DNA of 64,000 nt, taken from NCBI RefSeq assembly GCF_019331795.1, contig NZ_JAHPZL010000003.1:161888-225887 (forward strand), read 5' to 3'. A program made the position numbers and the translations under genes. Under the pieces are notes generated by a model. That model was not told the origin of the DNA and did not search any database. It was given only the letters and a program-made list of their open reading frames with translations. Shown here piece by piece: positions 46,112-54,710 of this stretch. Each line of letters begins with the position of its first letter. Positions within the stretch are counted from its first letter, which is position 1. Source of the DNA: Austwickia sp. TVS 96-490-7B (GTDB lineage: Bacteria > Actinomycetota > Actinomycetes > Actinomycetales > Dermatophilaceae).

Positions 46112-46549
46112 ATGACCGACACCATGGCAGGACTGTTCACCCACATCGACCACGTGGGCATCGCCGTGCGCGACCTCGACGAGGCCATCCGCTTCTATGA
46201 GGAGAAGTACGGCATGACGATGGCCCACCGCGAGGTCAACGAGGAGCAGGGCGTGGCCGAGGCGATGATGGCCGTCGGCGATTCCACGTCGTGCATCCAG
46301 TTGCTCGCCCCGTTGAATGAGAACTCCACGATCGCCAAATTCATCGACAAGAGCGGCGTGGGGATCCAACAGATGGCTTACCGGGTCGAAGATGTCGACG
46401 CGGTGTGCGCGACCTTGCGGGAGCGCGGGCTGCGGTTGCTGTACGAAACCCCGAAGCGGGGCACTGCGGGCAGCCGGATCAACTTCATCCACCCGAAGGA
46501 CGCCGGTGGTGTCCTGGTGGAACTGGTGGAGCCGGGCACCGGTCACTGA
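46112..46549 (+). CDS. mce: Methylmalonyl-CoA epimerase
   Basis: 145 residues, vicinal-oxygen-chelate fold. The first metal ligand is in FTHIDHVGIAVRDLDEAI, then the REVNEEQGVAEAMM, IQLLAPLNENSTIAKFI and GTAGSRINFIHPKDAGGVLVELVEP segments; the last holds the Glu ligand. Where Propionibacterium epimerase has the His-His pair (GLHHMAWRV) this protein has Gln-Gln (GIQQMAYRV), so metal coordination differs. It interconverts (R)- and (S)-methylmalonyl-CoA and can accept ethylmalonyl-CoA in the ethylmalonyl-CoA pathway. It is divergent from the thiolase-mutase operon. Confidence 0.9.
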   Translation: MTDTMAGLFTHIDHVGIAVRDLDEAIRFYEEKYGMTMAHREVNEEQGVAEAMMAVGDSTSCIQLLAPLNENSTIAKFIDKSGVGIQQMAYRVEDVDAVCATLRERGLRLLYETPKRGTAGSRINFIHPKDAGGVLVELVEPGTGH

Positions 46550-46569
46550 CCGTTCCTTGATGCTCCACG

Positions 46570-46597
46570 GGCCCGGTGTCGTCTACGGCACCGGGCC
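46570..46597 (+). terminator. Terminator after methylmalonyl-CoA epimerase
   Basis: GGCCCGGTG (46570-46578) pairs with CACCGGGCC (46589-46597) around a 10-nt loop, about 20 bp after the stop. The remaining gap to 46850 shows no further gene or RNA I can support. Confidence 0.7.
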
Positions 46598-46850
46598 TGT
46601 CGTTATCGTGACGATGATGATCCGTGCCATCGACTGAGTGCCCTCTTGGCATTCTCCAGTCGTTTCCGGTCAATCACCCACCGTTCTTTGACGAAATCAG
46701 GCCGAACCCTTGGTCACGAGAAGCATTCTCGCGTGAAAACGTGCCTTCACGGCATCGACGTGATCGCCCGGTCCTGCACCGCTGATCAGTGCCAGACCAG
46801 CACGAAGTGCGCCGACGCCACCCCCGATCCCCAAGCCGAAGGCACGCGTC

Positions 46851-48488
46851 ATGCGAACTCTGCTCACTGTGGCGACCGCTGTCATCCTGGCCCCACTAGC
46901 CACCACAGCTCAGGCAGCGCCGATGTCCACGACATCTCCTGCTGCAGCTCCCGCTGCGATCCACGCTGCCGATCCCACCGGCGGCGCCCCCACTCCCGCG
47001 TTGGACTGGCAGCCGTGCAGCGGCAACAGCGGGTACGAGTGCACGAAAGCGTTGGTGCCGCTGGACTACGCCGCACCTCAGGGCCCGTTCATTGAGCTGT
47101 CCCTGCAGCGGTTGCCGGCGCGCAACGCTGATGAGCGTCAAGGGTCAATTTTCATCAACCCGGGTGGTCCTGGCGGCTCGGCGCTGGAGTCGCTGTCCTA
47201 CTTCGTCGACGTCCTCGGCAACCAGGTCACTCAGAACTACGACGTCGTAGCGATGGATCCGCGAGGCATCGGCGAGAGTTCGAAGATGGTGTGTTGGAGT
47301 CGCCAACCCGGCCCCGGAGTAGAACTTGCCAGCTACCCCACCACCAAGCAGCAGTACAACGCGACCGTCAAAGTAGAGAACTTCATTCGCACCATGTGCG
47401 GGGAGTCGGCCCGCCCGATTCTGGACCACATGTCCACGGGGGATGTGGCACGTGATCTGGAGTTGCTGCGCAAAGCCATCGGTGACGACGTGCTGAATTT
47501 CTACGGCATGTCTTACGGGACCCACCTGGGCGCCACCTATGCCGCGATGTTCCCGCAGAGCACTGGCCGCATGATTTTGGACGGCGTACTCGACCCCGTC
47601 GAGTGGACCACCGGGCGCGGCAACGCAGCGAAGACCGTCCCGGTCGCGGCCCGAGTCGGGTCGGCGGCCTCCGCCGAAGAGACCCTGCGGGCGGCTTTCG
47701 CGGCGTGTCGGGACGCGGGATCGGCGTGCCGTGCCGGAGCCAGGATTGAGGAGGAGTGGGACAGCATCATCGGACGACTGCGCCAAGGACCGGCCGTAGG
47801 GGCCAGTACCGCTCAGTACACCTTGGAGACTGAGCTGTCCACGGCAGCGTTCTCGTTGGCTCAACCTGAGGGGATCCGCAGCGTCATCCAGGAAATCCAC
47901 TGGCACTACAACGACCTCGCCAACGGTGAGGGGCTCGGAGCGACCCGTCGTCGCGAGATCACTCCCACCAAGAAAGCCAAGTTCACCCCAGCTCCACCAC
48001 GGGTAGCTCCCATTCCCCCGATCTCACCGATGCCCGATGACGCTGTGGCGCAGGGGGAATTCCCCAAGTACGGCGTCATGTGCACCGACGCGGTGAACCC
48101 CAAGGACCCCAAGGCGTGGTGGAACTATGCGCAGCGCCCAGAAGTCCAGCAGTCGCTGTTTGGACCGGCCTGGTCCTGGACATCCAGTCTGTGCGCGGGC
48201 TGGCCGGGCTCGACCAAGGGTGCCTTCCGAGGCCCGTTCTATCCCCAGGTGCAGACACCGCCACTGGTCGTCGGCAACAAGCACGACCCGGCCACGCCCC
48301 TCGTTAACGCGCAGAAAGTTGCCGCTGCCACTCCCGGTGCCCGCCTGATCACCACGAACCTCTTTGGCCATGTCGCTGGCGACCGCAGCACCTGCGCACT
48401 CACCCGCATGCGGGACTACATGTCCACCGGGCGTCTCCCGGAGAAGGACGTGAACTGCACGGACGCGCCGAAACTCTACGGTCGCTAA
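46851..48488 (+). CDS. Secreted tripeptidyl aminopeptidase-like alpha/beta hydrolase
   Basis: 545 residues. A signal peptide is present at ~1-23 (LLTVATAVILAPLATTAQAAP). The alpha/beta-hydrolase body has an oxyanion segment GSIFINPGGPGGSA, nucleophile Ser in NFYGMSYGTHLGATYA, the Asp region VVGNKHDPATP and the His in NLFGHVAGDRSTCA. This is the Streptomyces tripeptidyl aminopeptidase group (S33; C-terminal TAP-like domain at ~440-540) that removes N-terminal peptides from extracellular proteins. It is monocistronic. It fits an exported digestive role alongside the EndoH-like glycosidase and GGT-like enzyme. Confidence 0.9.
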   Translation: MRTLLTVATAVILAPLATTAQAAPMSTTSPAAAPAAIHAADPTGGAPTPALDWQPCSGNSGYECTKALVPLDYAAPQGPFIELSLQRLPARNADERQGSIFINPGGPGGSALESLSYFVDVLGNQVTQNYDVVAMDPRGIGESSKMVCWSRQPGPGVELASYPTTKQQYNATVKVENFIRTMCGESARPILDHMSTGDVARDLELLRKAIGDDVLNFYGMSYGTHLGATYAAMFPQSTGRMILDGVLDPVEWTTGRGNAAKTVPVAARVGSAASAEETLRAAFAACRDAGSACRAGARIEEEWDSIIGRLRQGPAVGASTAQYTLETELSTAAFSLAQPEGIRSVIQEIHWHYNDLANGEGLGATRRREITPTKKAKFTPAPPRVAPIPPISPMPDDAVAQGEFPKYGVMCTDAVNPKDPKAWWNYAQRPEVQQSLFGPAWSWTSSLCAGWPGSTKGAFRGPFYPQVQTPPLVVGNKHDPATPLVNAQKVAAATPGARLITTNLFGHVAGDRSTCALTRMRDYMSTGRLPEKDVNCTDAPKLYGR

Positions 48489-48551
48489 CAGGCAGATTCA
48501 CGAGCCATCGTGACGACAGTCGCCGTCACCCCCTCGGTGGGGTGGCGGCGA

Positions 48552-48990
48552 CTAGCTGCTCCGACGAAAAACCACGATCGTTTCGATCGCCTCAAATCCC
48601 GCAGTCTCGTTGATCGCCACCATCGGGGCGTTGTCCTCGGCGTTGCAGGTGATGATGTGGTCCCGCCCCGGCTGGGTCGCCCACCAGCGCAACCCGGTGA
48701 CTGACAACAAATCCGCACGTGGCTGCACAACGACCCGGGTAGTCCAGCAGCGCCTGCTCGATGCTGACCGCCCCGTCCAACTCGGCACCGACTAAGTGAC
48801 CCTGATCTATCAGGCCCAGGATTCGCCGCTCCCACCGTTCGGAAGAGGTGCGCAGGATCGTGGCAAGTTGGTCCTCTGACATGGGAACGAAGTGAGGACG
48901 TCCGTACCCTAAAGCACGTTGATGCAACCGGTGATAGTCACCCAGAAAAGCATCATCGTGGAATGTCAGTTCCCGCACTTCAGCAGTCAT
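48552..48990 (-). pseudogene. Broken two-domain GNAT acetyltransferase
   Basis: Two frames together resemble the intact neighbour at 49048-50100. Frame one (48990 down to ~48735) encodes its N-terminus: RELTFHDDAFLGDYHRLHQRAL to SIEQALLDYPG. Frame two (down to 48552) encodes the C-terminal end of a GNAT domain: HIITCNAEDNAPMVAINETAGFEAIE, a typical coenzyme-A-side motif. The middle, about half of a normal gene, is missing, so a deletion plus frameshift has fused the ends of domain 1 and domain 2. No intact product is expected. Confidence 0.65.
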
Positions 48991-49047
48991 AACCGTGACG
49001 TTATCGACGAGAGTTGTGCCGGCACCACTGAATATTCCTCGGACAGA

Positions 49048-50100
49048 TCAGGACTGACTAGCGGATTCCTCCTCTGGTGGAATTTCCTTGACGATACGGC
49101 GGGACACCCGCAGCATCGTCTCGATCGGCCGGTAACCCAAAGCCCGGCTGAGCGACGCCATCTTGCGATCGATCTCCACAGTCGTGTTGTGCAGATGCTT
49201 CCGCTGCGGCGCATGCGTATCAATCCACGTGCTGAGAGCCAACAGCAGCATCGGCGCGAGCCGCCGACGCCGATGAGCCTCATCGACGTACGTCGCCCCC
49301 TGCAGGATCGCCGCAGACTCCGGTTTTGGAGGGATCCGCACCGTGCACAAACCGACCAGATCGTCCTGCGGGCCCACCGCGATCGCCGTCAGGATGGCAT
49401 GGCCCTGCCCGAGCCACATCGTGGCGGTCGTTTCTGGATCGCTGCTGGTGCGGTCGGGTTGCACGGCCAACTCCCGCGCCATGTCGTGGTCGTCAGAGAC
49501 AGCGTGCAACGCCCACAACATGTCGCGCCACTGCGGTGGTGGCAGCCCCTCGAAGATCGCCAACCGGTATCCCTCAAGCCGAGGGTAGGCCGCCTGGTCG
49601 AAAGAGGCGCGGATGCTGGGGTCCACCGGCAAAGTCAGCTCCCAGCGAATCAGTCGTCGACCAATCTCGAACCCGTGGCTACGTGCGAAATGGACATACG
49701 GGTGGCGGCTGGCTTCGGCGAGATTGTCCCCAGCGAACTCGACTGCGGAGAGCATGCGGGTTCGTTCCGCGTCCTGAGCGTGGCGGATCAGCTCCTCGAT
49801 GAGCATCCTGCCGATGCCTTCGCCGCGGTAATGCGGGGGCACGAAGGGAAACACCCACACGTCCTGAGACTGAACGTCGGTGGGGGTCAACTCGACAGCA
49901 GCACCCATCATCGAATGTTGCGCGGAAACCGCAATGACCCGTCGCCGGTAGGTCTCGTCAGGGAGCGCGAGGAGCTCCAAGAAATCCTCCAGACGGGTGG
50001 GCTGATACCGAGGCCGCCCCGCACTCAACGCGGTCTCCCGGACACGCCAATAATGTTCGGCCTGCTCATGGTCAGCCAGATCCAGCTCGACGAGCTCCAT
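49048..50100 (-). CDS. Two-domain GNAT family acetyltransferase
   Basis: 350 residues with two GNAT folds in tandem. Domain 1 (~1-165) has VWVFPFVPPHYRGEGIGRMLIEELIRHA, containing the acetyl-CoA pyrophosphate loop R-G-E-G-I-G. Domain 2 (~175-330) has a less canonical loop (THRRRRLAPMLLLAL-like) and EIDRKMASLSRALGYRPIETML. Usually one domain is catalytic and the other structural; domain 1 looks catalytic. The substrate is unknown; relatives include mycothiol synthase-like and antibiotic-modifying enzymes, but no specific assignment is justified. A damaged paralogue lies directly downstream. Confidence 0.85.
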   Translation of the reverse strand: MELVELDLADHEQAEHYWRVRETALSAGRPRYQPTRLEDFLELLALPDETYRRRVIAVSAQHSMMGAAVELTPTDVQSQDVWVFPFVPPHYRGEGIGRMLIEELIRHAQDAERTRMLSAVEFAGDNLAEASRHPYVHFARSHGFEIGRRLIRWELTLPVDPSIRASFDQAAYPRLEGYRLAIFEGLPPPQWRDMLWALHAVSDDHDMARELAVQPDRTSSDPETTATMWLGQGHAILTAIAVGPQDDLVGLCTVRIPPKPESAAILQGATYVDEAHRRRRLAPMLLLALSTWIDTHAPQRKHLHNTTVEIDRKMASLSRALGYRPIETMLRVSRRIVKEIPPEEESASQS

Positions 50101-50241
50101 CCATGAAGCCTACGGAAGAACCTCAGCGACGTCGGGGACGTGACGCAACTCACCGGTGTCTCTTCCCCCGTCAGCGGCGGCGACCGGCCAGGGTGGCGGC
50201 AGCAGCTGTCGCGATGAGGACCCGGACCCAGGAGTACCGTC

Positions 50242-51588
50242 ATGACGAGCGTTGAGCAGATCAGAGAAGCTGTCCTCTCCGGAGATCGCAGCCAGGACAG
50301 CTACGCAGCGATGACCCCAGAAGTGTTCCGGGCAGTGACAGTGCACCGCGACGAGATGGACATGTTTGCGGGTATCCCCAGCCGGGACAAAGATCCCCGA
50401 CGCAGCCTGCACGTGGATGAGGTGCCGGTGCCGACACTTGCCCCCGGGGAGGCGCTGGTCGCTGTGATGGCCAGTTCAGTGAACTACAACACCGTCTGGT
50501 CGAGCATTTTTGAGCCAGTGCCGACATTTACATTCTTGGAGCGTTACGGCCGACTCTCCCCCACCGCCCACCGCCATGACCTGCCCTATCACATCGTCGG
50601 ATCAGACCTGTCCGGAGTGGTGCTCCACACCGGCCCGGGAGTGCATCTGTGGCGTCCTGGCCAAGAATGCGTCGCGCACTGTCTGTCCGTGGAGTTGGAG
50701 CACCACGACGGCCACAACGACACCATGCTGGACCCGGAACAACGCATCTGGGGATTTGAAACCAACTTCGGCGGCCTCGCCGAACTAGCCATCGTCAAAG
50801 CCAATCAGCTGATGCCCAAAGCGGCCCACCTGACCTGGGAAGAAGCAGCCTGCCCCGGACTAGTCAACTCCACCGCCTACCGGCAACTGATCTCCCGCAA
50901 TGGCGCCGGAATGAAACTCGGCGACCGGGTCCTCATCTGGGGGGCCAGCGGTGGTTTAGGGTCGTACGCCACCCAGCTGGCGCTCGCCGGTGGAGCCACC
51001 CCAATATGCGTGGTGTCGTCCCCAGAGAAGGCTGACTTATGCCGGTCAATGGGAGCTGAGTTAGTGCTGGACCGGCGCGAACGGGACTACCGGTTCTGGG
51101 ACGACTCCGGCACAGTCCAAAACCCCAAGGAATGGCGACGCCTGGGCGCCGACATCCGGGACCTGACCGGCGGACATGACGTCGACATTGTCTTTGAGCA
51201 TCCTGGTCGGGAGACATTCGGTGCGTCGGTATTCGTCGCTCGTAAAGGCGGCACCATCGTCACCTGCGCGTCCACCTCCGGATATCTCCACGAGTACGAC
51301 AACCGGTATTTGTGGATGAACCTGAAACGGATCGTGTCCAGCCATTTCGCCAACTATCGGGAGGCCTGGCAGGCGAATGCGTTGATCCAACGAGGCCTCA
51401 TTCATCCGACGCTGAGCCAGACCTACCCGATGGATCAGGTCGGGCAAGCCGCATGGGATGTGCACCGCAACACGCACCAGGGGAAGGTCGGAGTGCTCTG
51501 CCTAGCCCCGCAGGAGGGGCTGGGGGTGACCGACCCGGAGACCAGGGACCGACACCTCGCAGCGCTCACCCGGTTTCGCAGCGCCTGA
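50242..51588 (+). CDS. ccr: Crotonyl-CoA carboxylase/reductase
   Basis: 448 residues, ATG with AGGAG eight bases upstream. MDR-superfamily enzyme with a nucleotide-binding fold (RVLIWGASGGLGSYATQLAL). Residues known to hold CO2 in characterised Ccr enzymes are all present: Asn in SSVNYNTVWSS, Phe-Glu in WGFETNFGGLAEL, and His in VSSHFANYREAW. It reductively carboxylates crotonyl-CoA with NADPH and CO2 to ethylmalonyl-CoA, for C2 assimilation or as polyketide extender. Epimerase and a B12 mutase are nearby, but the mutase has Icm rather than carboxylate-binding residues, and no mesaconyl-CoA steps appear in the window. Confidence 0.95.
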   Translation: MTSVEQIREAVLSGDRSQDSYAAMTPEVFRAVTVHRDEMDMFAGIPSRDKDPRRSLHVDEVPVPTLAPGEALVAVMASSVNYNTVWSSIFEPVPTFTFLERYGRLSPTAHRHDLPYHIVGSDLSGVVLHTGPGVHLWRPGQECVAHCLSVELEHHDGHNDTMLDPEQRIWGFETNFGGLAELAIVKANQLMPKAAHLTWEEAACPGLVNSTAYRQLISRNGAGMKLGDRVLIWGASGGLGSYATQLALAGGATPICVVSSPEKADLCRSMGAELVLDRRERDYRFWDDSGTVQNPKEWRRLGADIRDLTGGHDVDIVFEHPGRETFGASVFVARKGGTIVTCASTSGYLHEYDNRYLWMNLKRIVSSHFANYREAWQANALIQRGLIHPTLSQTYPMDQVGQAAWDVHRNTHQGKVGVLCLAPQEGLGVTDPETRDRHLAALTRFRSA

Positions 51589-51623
51589 CCTTGACCGCAG
51601 TCTGACTTTGGCCGCAGCCACCG

Positions 51624-52427
51624 TCATTCAGCGTCGGTGACGTCCGCACTCTCCATCGGCCCCAACCAGGTGGTCGGCAACTCGCCGCCGCCGGGGCGCA
51701 CCACGTCGACGATTTCTTGGAGCGCTCGCCGGACATAGCTTTCGCCGACCCACAGGTGCTTGCACCCATCGATGGGGATGACTTTGGCCTGCGGGATCAC
51801 GCTGAACCGTTCCACGGCTTCGCCGGGTTGGAGGAAGTCGTCATGTTCCGGCACTAACGCGATCACCGGACGTCCAGATTCGGCCCACGATTCCAGGTCG
51901 CTGTCATGGCTGTAGCGCAACGGTGGGGAGAGCAGAATGGCGCCTTCTATCGAGGGGTCGTTGCCGTGCATCAGGGCGAGGTCGGTGCCGAAGCTCCACC
52001 CGACCAGCCAGCGGTGCGGCAAATCGTGGAACTCGGCGTACTCGATCGCGGCGGCGACGTCGTACCGCTCGCTTTGCGCGTAGTCGAATTCGCCTTCGCT
52101 GGTACCGCGCGCTGAAGAGGTGCCACGCGTGTTGAACCGCAAGACAGCGACATCGGCGAGCGCTGGCAGCCGGTACGACGCCTTGCGGTAGACGTGGCTG
52201 TCCATGAATCCGCCGTGTGTGGGCAAGGGGTGCAGGGTGATGAGGGTCGCGACGGGGGGTTTGCCGATGGGAGTGGCGAGTTCACCGACGAGACGCAGTC
52301 CGTCGGCGGTGTGCAGTTCGATGTCTTCGCGGTGGGCGGGCAGGATGCTGTTGGCGCGGATGTCCCGGGGTGCGACTACTCGCAGTGATCCGGTGGTGGG
52401 GTCGGTGGCACGGGGGACGGATGTCAT
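51624..52427 (-). CDS. Alpha/beta hydrolase
   Basis: 267 residues from the ATG at 52427, with GAGGAG seven bases upstream. Serine hydrolase of the dienelactone/DLH-like type: LITLHPLPTHGGFMDSHVY (oxyanion region), nucleophile in WLVGWSFGTDLALMHG, acid in IALVPEHDDFLQPG, and the His in IDGCKHLWVGES. It is predicted cytosolic because there is no signal peptide. The substrate is unknown. It overlaps the upstream zinc-ribbon gene by 4 nt (ATGA) and converges with ccr. Confidence 0.85.
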   Translation of the reverse strand: MTSVPRATDPTTGSLRVVAPRDIRANSILPAHREDIELHTADGLRLVGELATPIGKPPVATLITLHPLPTHGGFMDSHVYRKASYRLPALADVAVLRFNTRGTSSARGTSEGEFDYAQSERYDVAAAIEYAEFHDLPHRWLVGWSFGTDLALMHGNDPSIEGAILLSPPLRYSHDSDLESWAESGRPVIALVPEHDDFLQPGEAVERFSVIPQAKVIPIDGCKHLWVGESYVRRALQEIVDVVRPGGGELPTTWLGPMESADVTDAE

Positions 52428-52723
52428 CTCCAAGCTCCTCTCGGCGGGCGGCGGCTGCGGTGGCGCCAGCAGGTGGTGTGCCAGTGTCGGCGGTCGCCCA
52501 GCCCGCCGACCCCGTCCGCGGGCCAGGCCACCACGTGGGGTACGGCGGCAGCCAGCGACTGTTGGCATCCTGGGCACACGTAATGACGTGCGTCATTTCG
52601 GCCTGCGACGTGACGCACAAACCAGGTGCCGTCGGGATGTTCTTCGCGTCGTTCGACGCCGCCGACGGCACGGGAAAGGTCGAGTTCGCGTTCGTCGCGT
52701 CGTCGACGGTTGGCCCGAGGCAT
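52424..52723 (-). CDS. Small actinobacterial zinc-ribbon protein
   Basis: 99 residues. A longer frame to 52996 is antisense to the dehydrogenase gene and is not used. The N-terminus is Arg-rich (MPRANRRRRDERELDL); the core is YVCPGCQQ...PHVVAWPADGVGGLGDRRHWHTTCW, giving a C-x2-C / H-x-H-x2-C set that could bind zinc. The same short protein architecture is familiar from other actinobacteria, often mislabelled ATP/GTP-binding; it has no P-loop. The basic start and ribbon suggest nucleic-acid contact. It is translationally coupled to the alpha/beta hydrolase. Confidence 0.75.
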   Translation of the reverse strand: MPRANRRRRDERELDLSRAVGGVERREEHPDGTWFVRHVAGRNDARHYVCPGCQQSLAAAVPHVVAWPADGVGGLGDRRHWHTTCWRHRSRRPPRGAWR

Positions 52724-52803
52724 GAGGACATGATGGCAGGCCGGGGGTGAGGTCGGTGGGTGCTCTGAGGTGGATGGGATGGGCAGCGGGTCGATGACCT
52801 GCG

Positions 52804-54594
52804 TCAACAGGGCGTAGACCGGAAGCCGTGACCGGTTTTGCGTCCGAGGTATCCCCCTTTGACCATGTGTTCGAGTAGGGGGGCGGGGCGGAGCCCGGGG
52901 TCGCGGTATTCGCGGTGCAGTTCCCGTTGGATGGCGAGGGATACGTCGAGGCCGACGACGTCCATGAGCGCGAATGGCCCCATGGGCAGGTGGCATCCGC
53001 TGGTCATGGCTTGGTCAATGTCGTCGATGGAGGCGTAATGCGCGGCGAGCATTTTGACGGCGTCGTTGAGATAGGGGAAGAGCAGGGCGTTGACGATAAA
53101 GCCGGCTCGGTCGGCGCAGTGCACGGGGTGTTTGCCGAGGCGGCGGGCGAGATCGGTGACGGTGTCTTGGACTTCGGGTGCGGTGGTGACAGCGCTGACC
53201 ACCTCGACTAGGCGCATCACGGTGGCGGGGTTGAAGAAGTGCATTCCGATCACGTCGCCGGGGCGGCTGGTCGCGGCGGCGAGTGTGACCACGGGGAGGG
53301 AGGAGGTGGTGGTCGCGAGGATCGCTCCGGGGCGACAGATGGCGTCGAGCCGCCGGAAAATGTCGGTTTTGACGTGGAGGTCTTCGGCGACGGCTTCGAC
53401 CACGAGATCCACCTGGTGAAGCTCGGTCAGGTCGATGGTGGTGGTGCAGTGGGACAGGGTGTCCGCATGGTGTGCCGGGGTGATTTTGCCTTTGGCCAGG
53501 GCTCGGTCGAGGCTGGCTGTGAGGCGGCTCAGGGCGCGGTCGGCTGTGTCAGGGGTGCGGGCGACCAGGGTGGTGGCGTGACCGGCGCGGGCGAAGATCT
53601 CAGCGATACCGACGGCCATGATGCCGCTGCCGATGACGGCGACCCGGTGGATGGGGCGGGTGTGGCCGGTGGTGTCGAGGGAGGGGGAAGGCGCGATGTC
53701 TTCGGGTACGACGACGCCAAAGCCTGGCCGGTCGTAGCGGTAGAACCCGTGACCGGATTTACGTCCGAGCCGTCCGGCGGAAATCATCTGGGCCCACAGT
53801 GGCGCCGGAGCGTGTCTACGGTCTCCGCCTTGGGCATACATCTCCTCTAAGACCGCACGGCAGGTGTCCAGACCGACGAGGTCGGCTAGGGCGAGCGGCC
53901 CCAGAGGGTAGCCGCAGCCGAGTTGCATCGCCGCATCAATGTCTTCCCTGGTGGCGTACTTGTTTTCGTACATTGTCACGGCGTGGTTGAGGTAGCCCAT
54001 CAGTAGGGCATTGGCGATGAATCCGGCTGTGTCACCGACCACGATGGGATGTTTGCCGAGCCGGCAGGCCAGGGTGGTGATGTCAGAGATGAGAGCGGGT
54101 GGGGTGACGACGGTGCCGACGACTTCGACGAGTTCTTGCACCGGGACCGGGTTGAAGAAGTGCATCCCCATGACGCGGTGAGGGGCGGCGGTGGACATGG
54201 CCAGGTCGGTGACAGAGAGCGCTGAGGAACTGGTCGCCAAGATGGCCTCAGGGCGGACGATCCCGTCGAGTTCGGCAAACAGGGCCCGTTTGAGGTCGAT
54301 GTTTTCGGGGACGGCTTCGATGACCAGGTCGGCGGCTGCGACGCGAGACAAGTCGAGGGTGCCCGTGATCCGGGACAGCAGAGCGTCGCGGGCCGGTTCG
54401 GTGAGTTTGCCTTTGGTCACCGCGTTGCGGGTGGATTCCTCCAGGAAGGCGTGGGCCCGGGCCAGGCTGGGCTGGTCGACCTCGACGGCGATGACGTTGA
54501 GGCCACTGCGAGCGAGGACTTCGGCCAATCCGGCGCCCATGGTTCCGACGCCGATGACCCCGACTGTGCCGATGTGCCGACCGTTGTCAGTCAT
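52804..54594 (-). CDS. Tandem 3-hydroxyacyl-CoA dehydrogenase (two fused copies)
   Basis: 596 residues made of two complete 3-hydroxyacyl-CoA dehydrogenases of ~285 residues. Copy 1: NAD motif VGVIGVGTMGAGLAEVLARSG, catalytic His in GMHFFNPVPVQELVEVV, C-terminal domain DTAGFIANALLMGYLNHAVTMYE. Copy 2: VAVIGSGIMAVGIAEIFARAG, GMHFFNPATVMRLVEVV, DRAGFIVNALLFPYLNDAVKM. Both keep catalytic residues. These enzymes oxidise 3-hydroxyacyl-CoA or reduce acetoacetyl-CoA, here plausibly giving 3-hydroxybutyryl-CoA for the hydratase and Ccr. Single copies form dimers, so the fusion probably makes a dimer in one chain. It is divergent from nucS. Confidence 0.93.
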   Translation of the reverse strand: MTDNGRHIGTVGVIGVGTMGAGLAEVLARSGLNVIAVEVDQPSLARAHAFLEESTRNAVTKGKLTEPARDALLSRITGTLDLSRVAAADLVIEAVPENIDLKRALFAELDGIVRPEAILATSSSALSVTDLAMSTAAPHRVMGMHFFNPVPVQELVEVVGTVVTPPALISDITTLACRLGKHPIVVGDTAGFIANALLMGYLNHAVTMYENKYATREDIDAAMQLGCGYPLGPLALADLVGLDTCRAVLEEMYAQGGDRRHAPAPLWAQMISAGRLGRKSGHGFYRYDRPGFGVVVPEDIAPSPSLDTTGHTRPIHRVAVIGSGIMAVGIAEIFARAGHATTLVARTPDTADRALSRLTASLDRALAKGKITPAHHADTLSHCTTTIDLTELHQVDLVVEAVAEDLHVKTDIFRRLDAICRPGAILATTTSSLPVVTLAAATSRPGDVIGMHFFNPATVMRLVEVVSAVTTAPEVQDTVTDLARRLGKHPVHCADRAGFIVNALLFPYLNDAVKMLAAHYASIDDIDQAMTSGCHLPMGPFALMDVVGLDVSLAIQRELHREYRDPGLRPAPLLEHMVKGGYLGRKTGHGFRSTPC

Positions 54595-54710
54595 GGGGTG
54601 AGTCTGGCAGCGAGGGTGCCTCGACGGTGGGGTGGTGGTGGGCGACTCCGGTCACATCTGTGGGCCTTGAGGATGCCGGGCAGTGGCCATGGGTATGAGA
54701 CAGTGACCGC

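Noticed and set aside
48919-50106. 395-codon plus-strand frame
   Set aside because: Antisense to the two-domain GNAT gene; no motif.
52282-52731. Alternative minus-strand frame across the zinc-ribbon gene
   Set aside because: The other frame (52424-52723) has the Cys/His ribbon and a 4-nt overlap with the hydrolase start, so it is the coding one.
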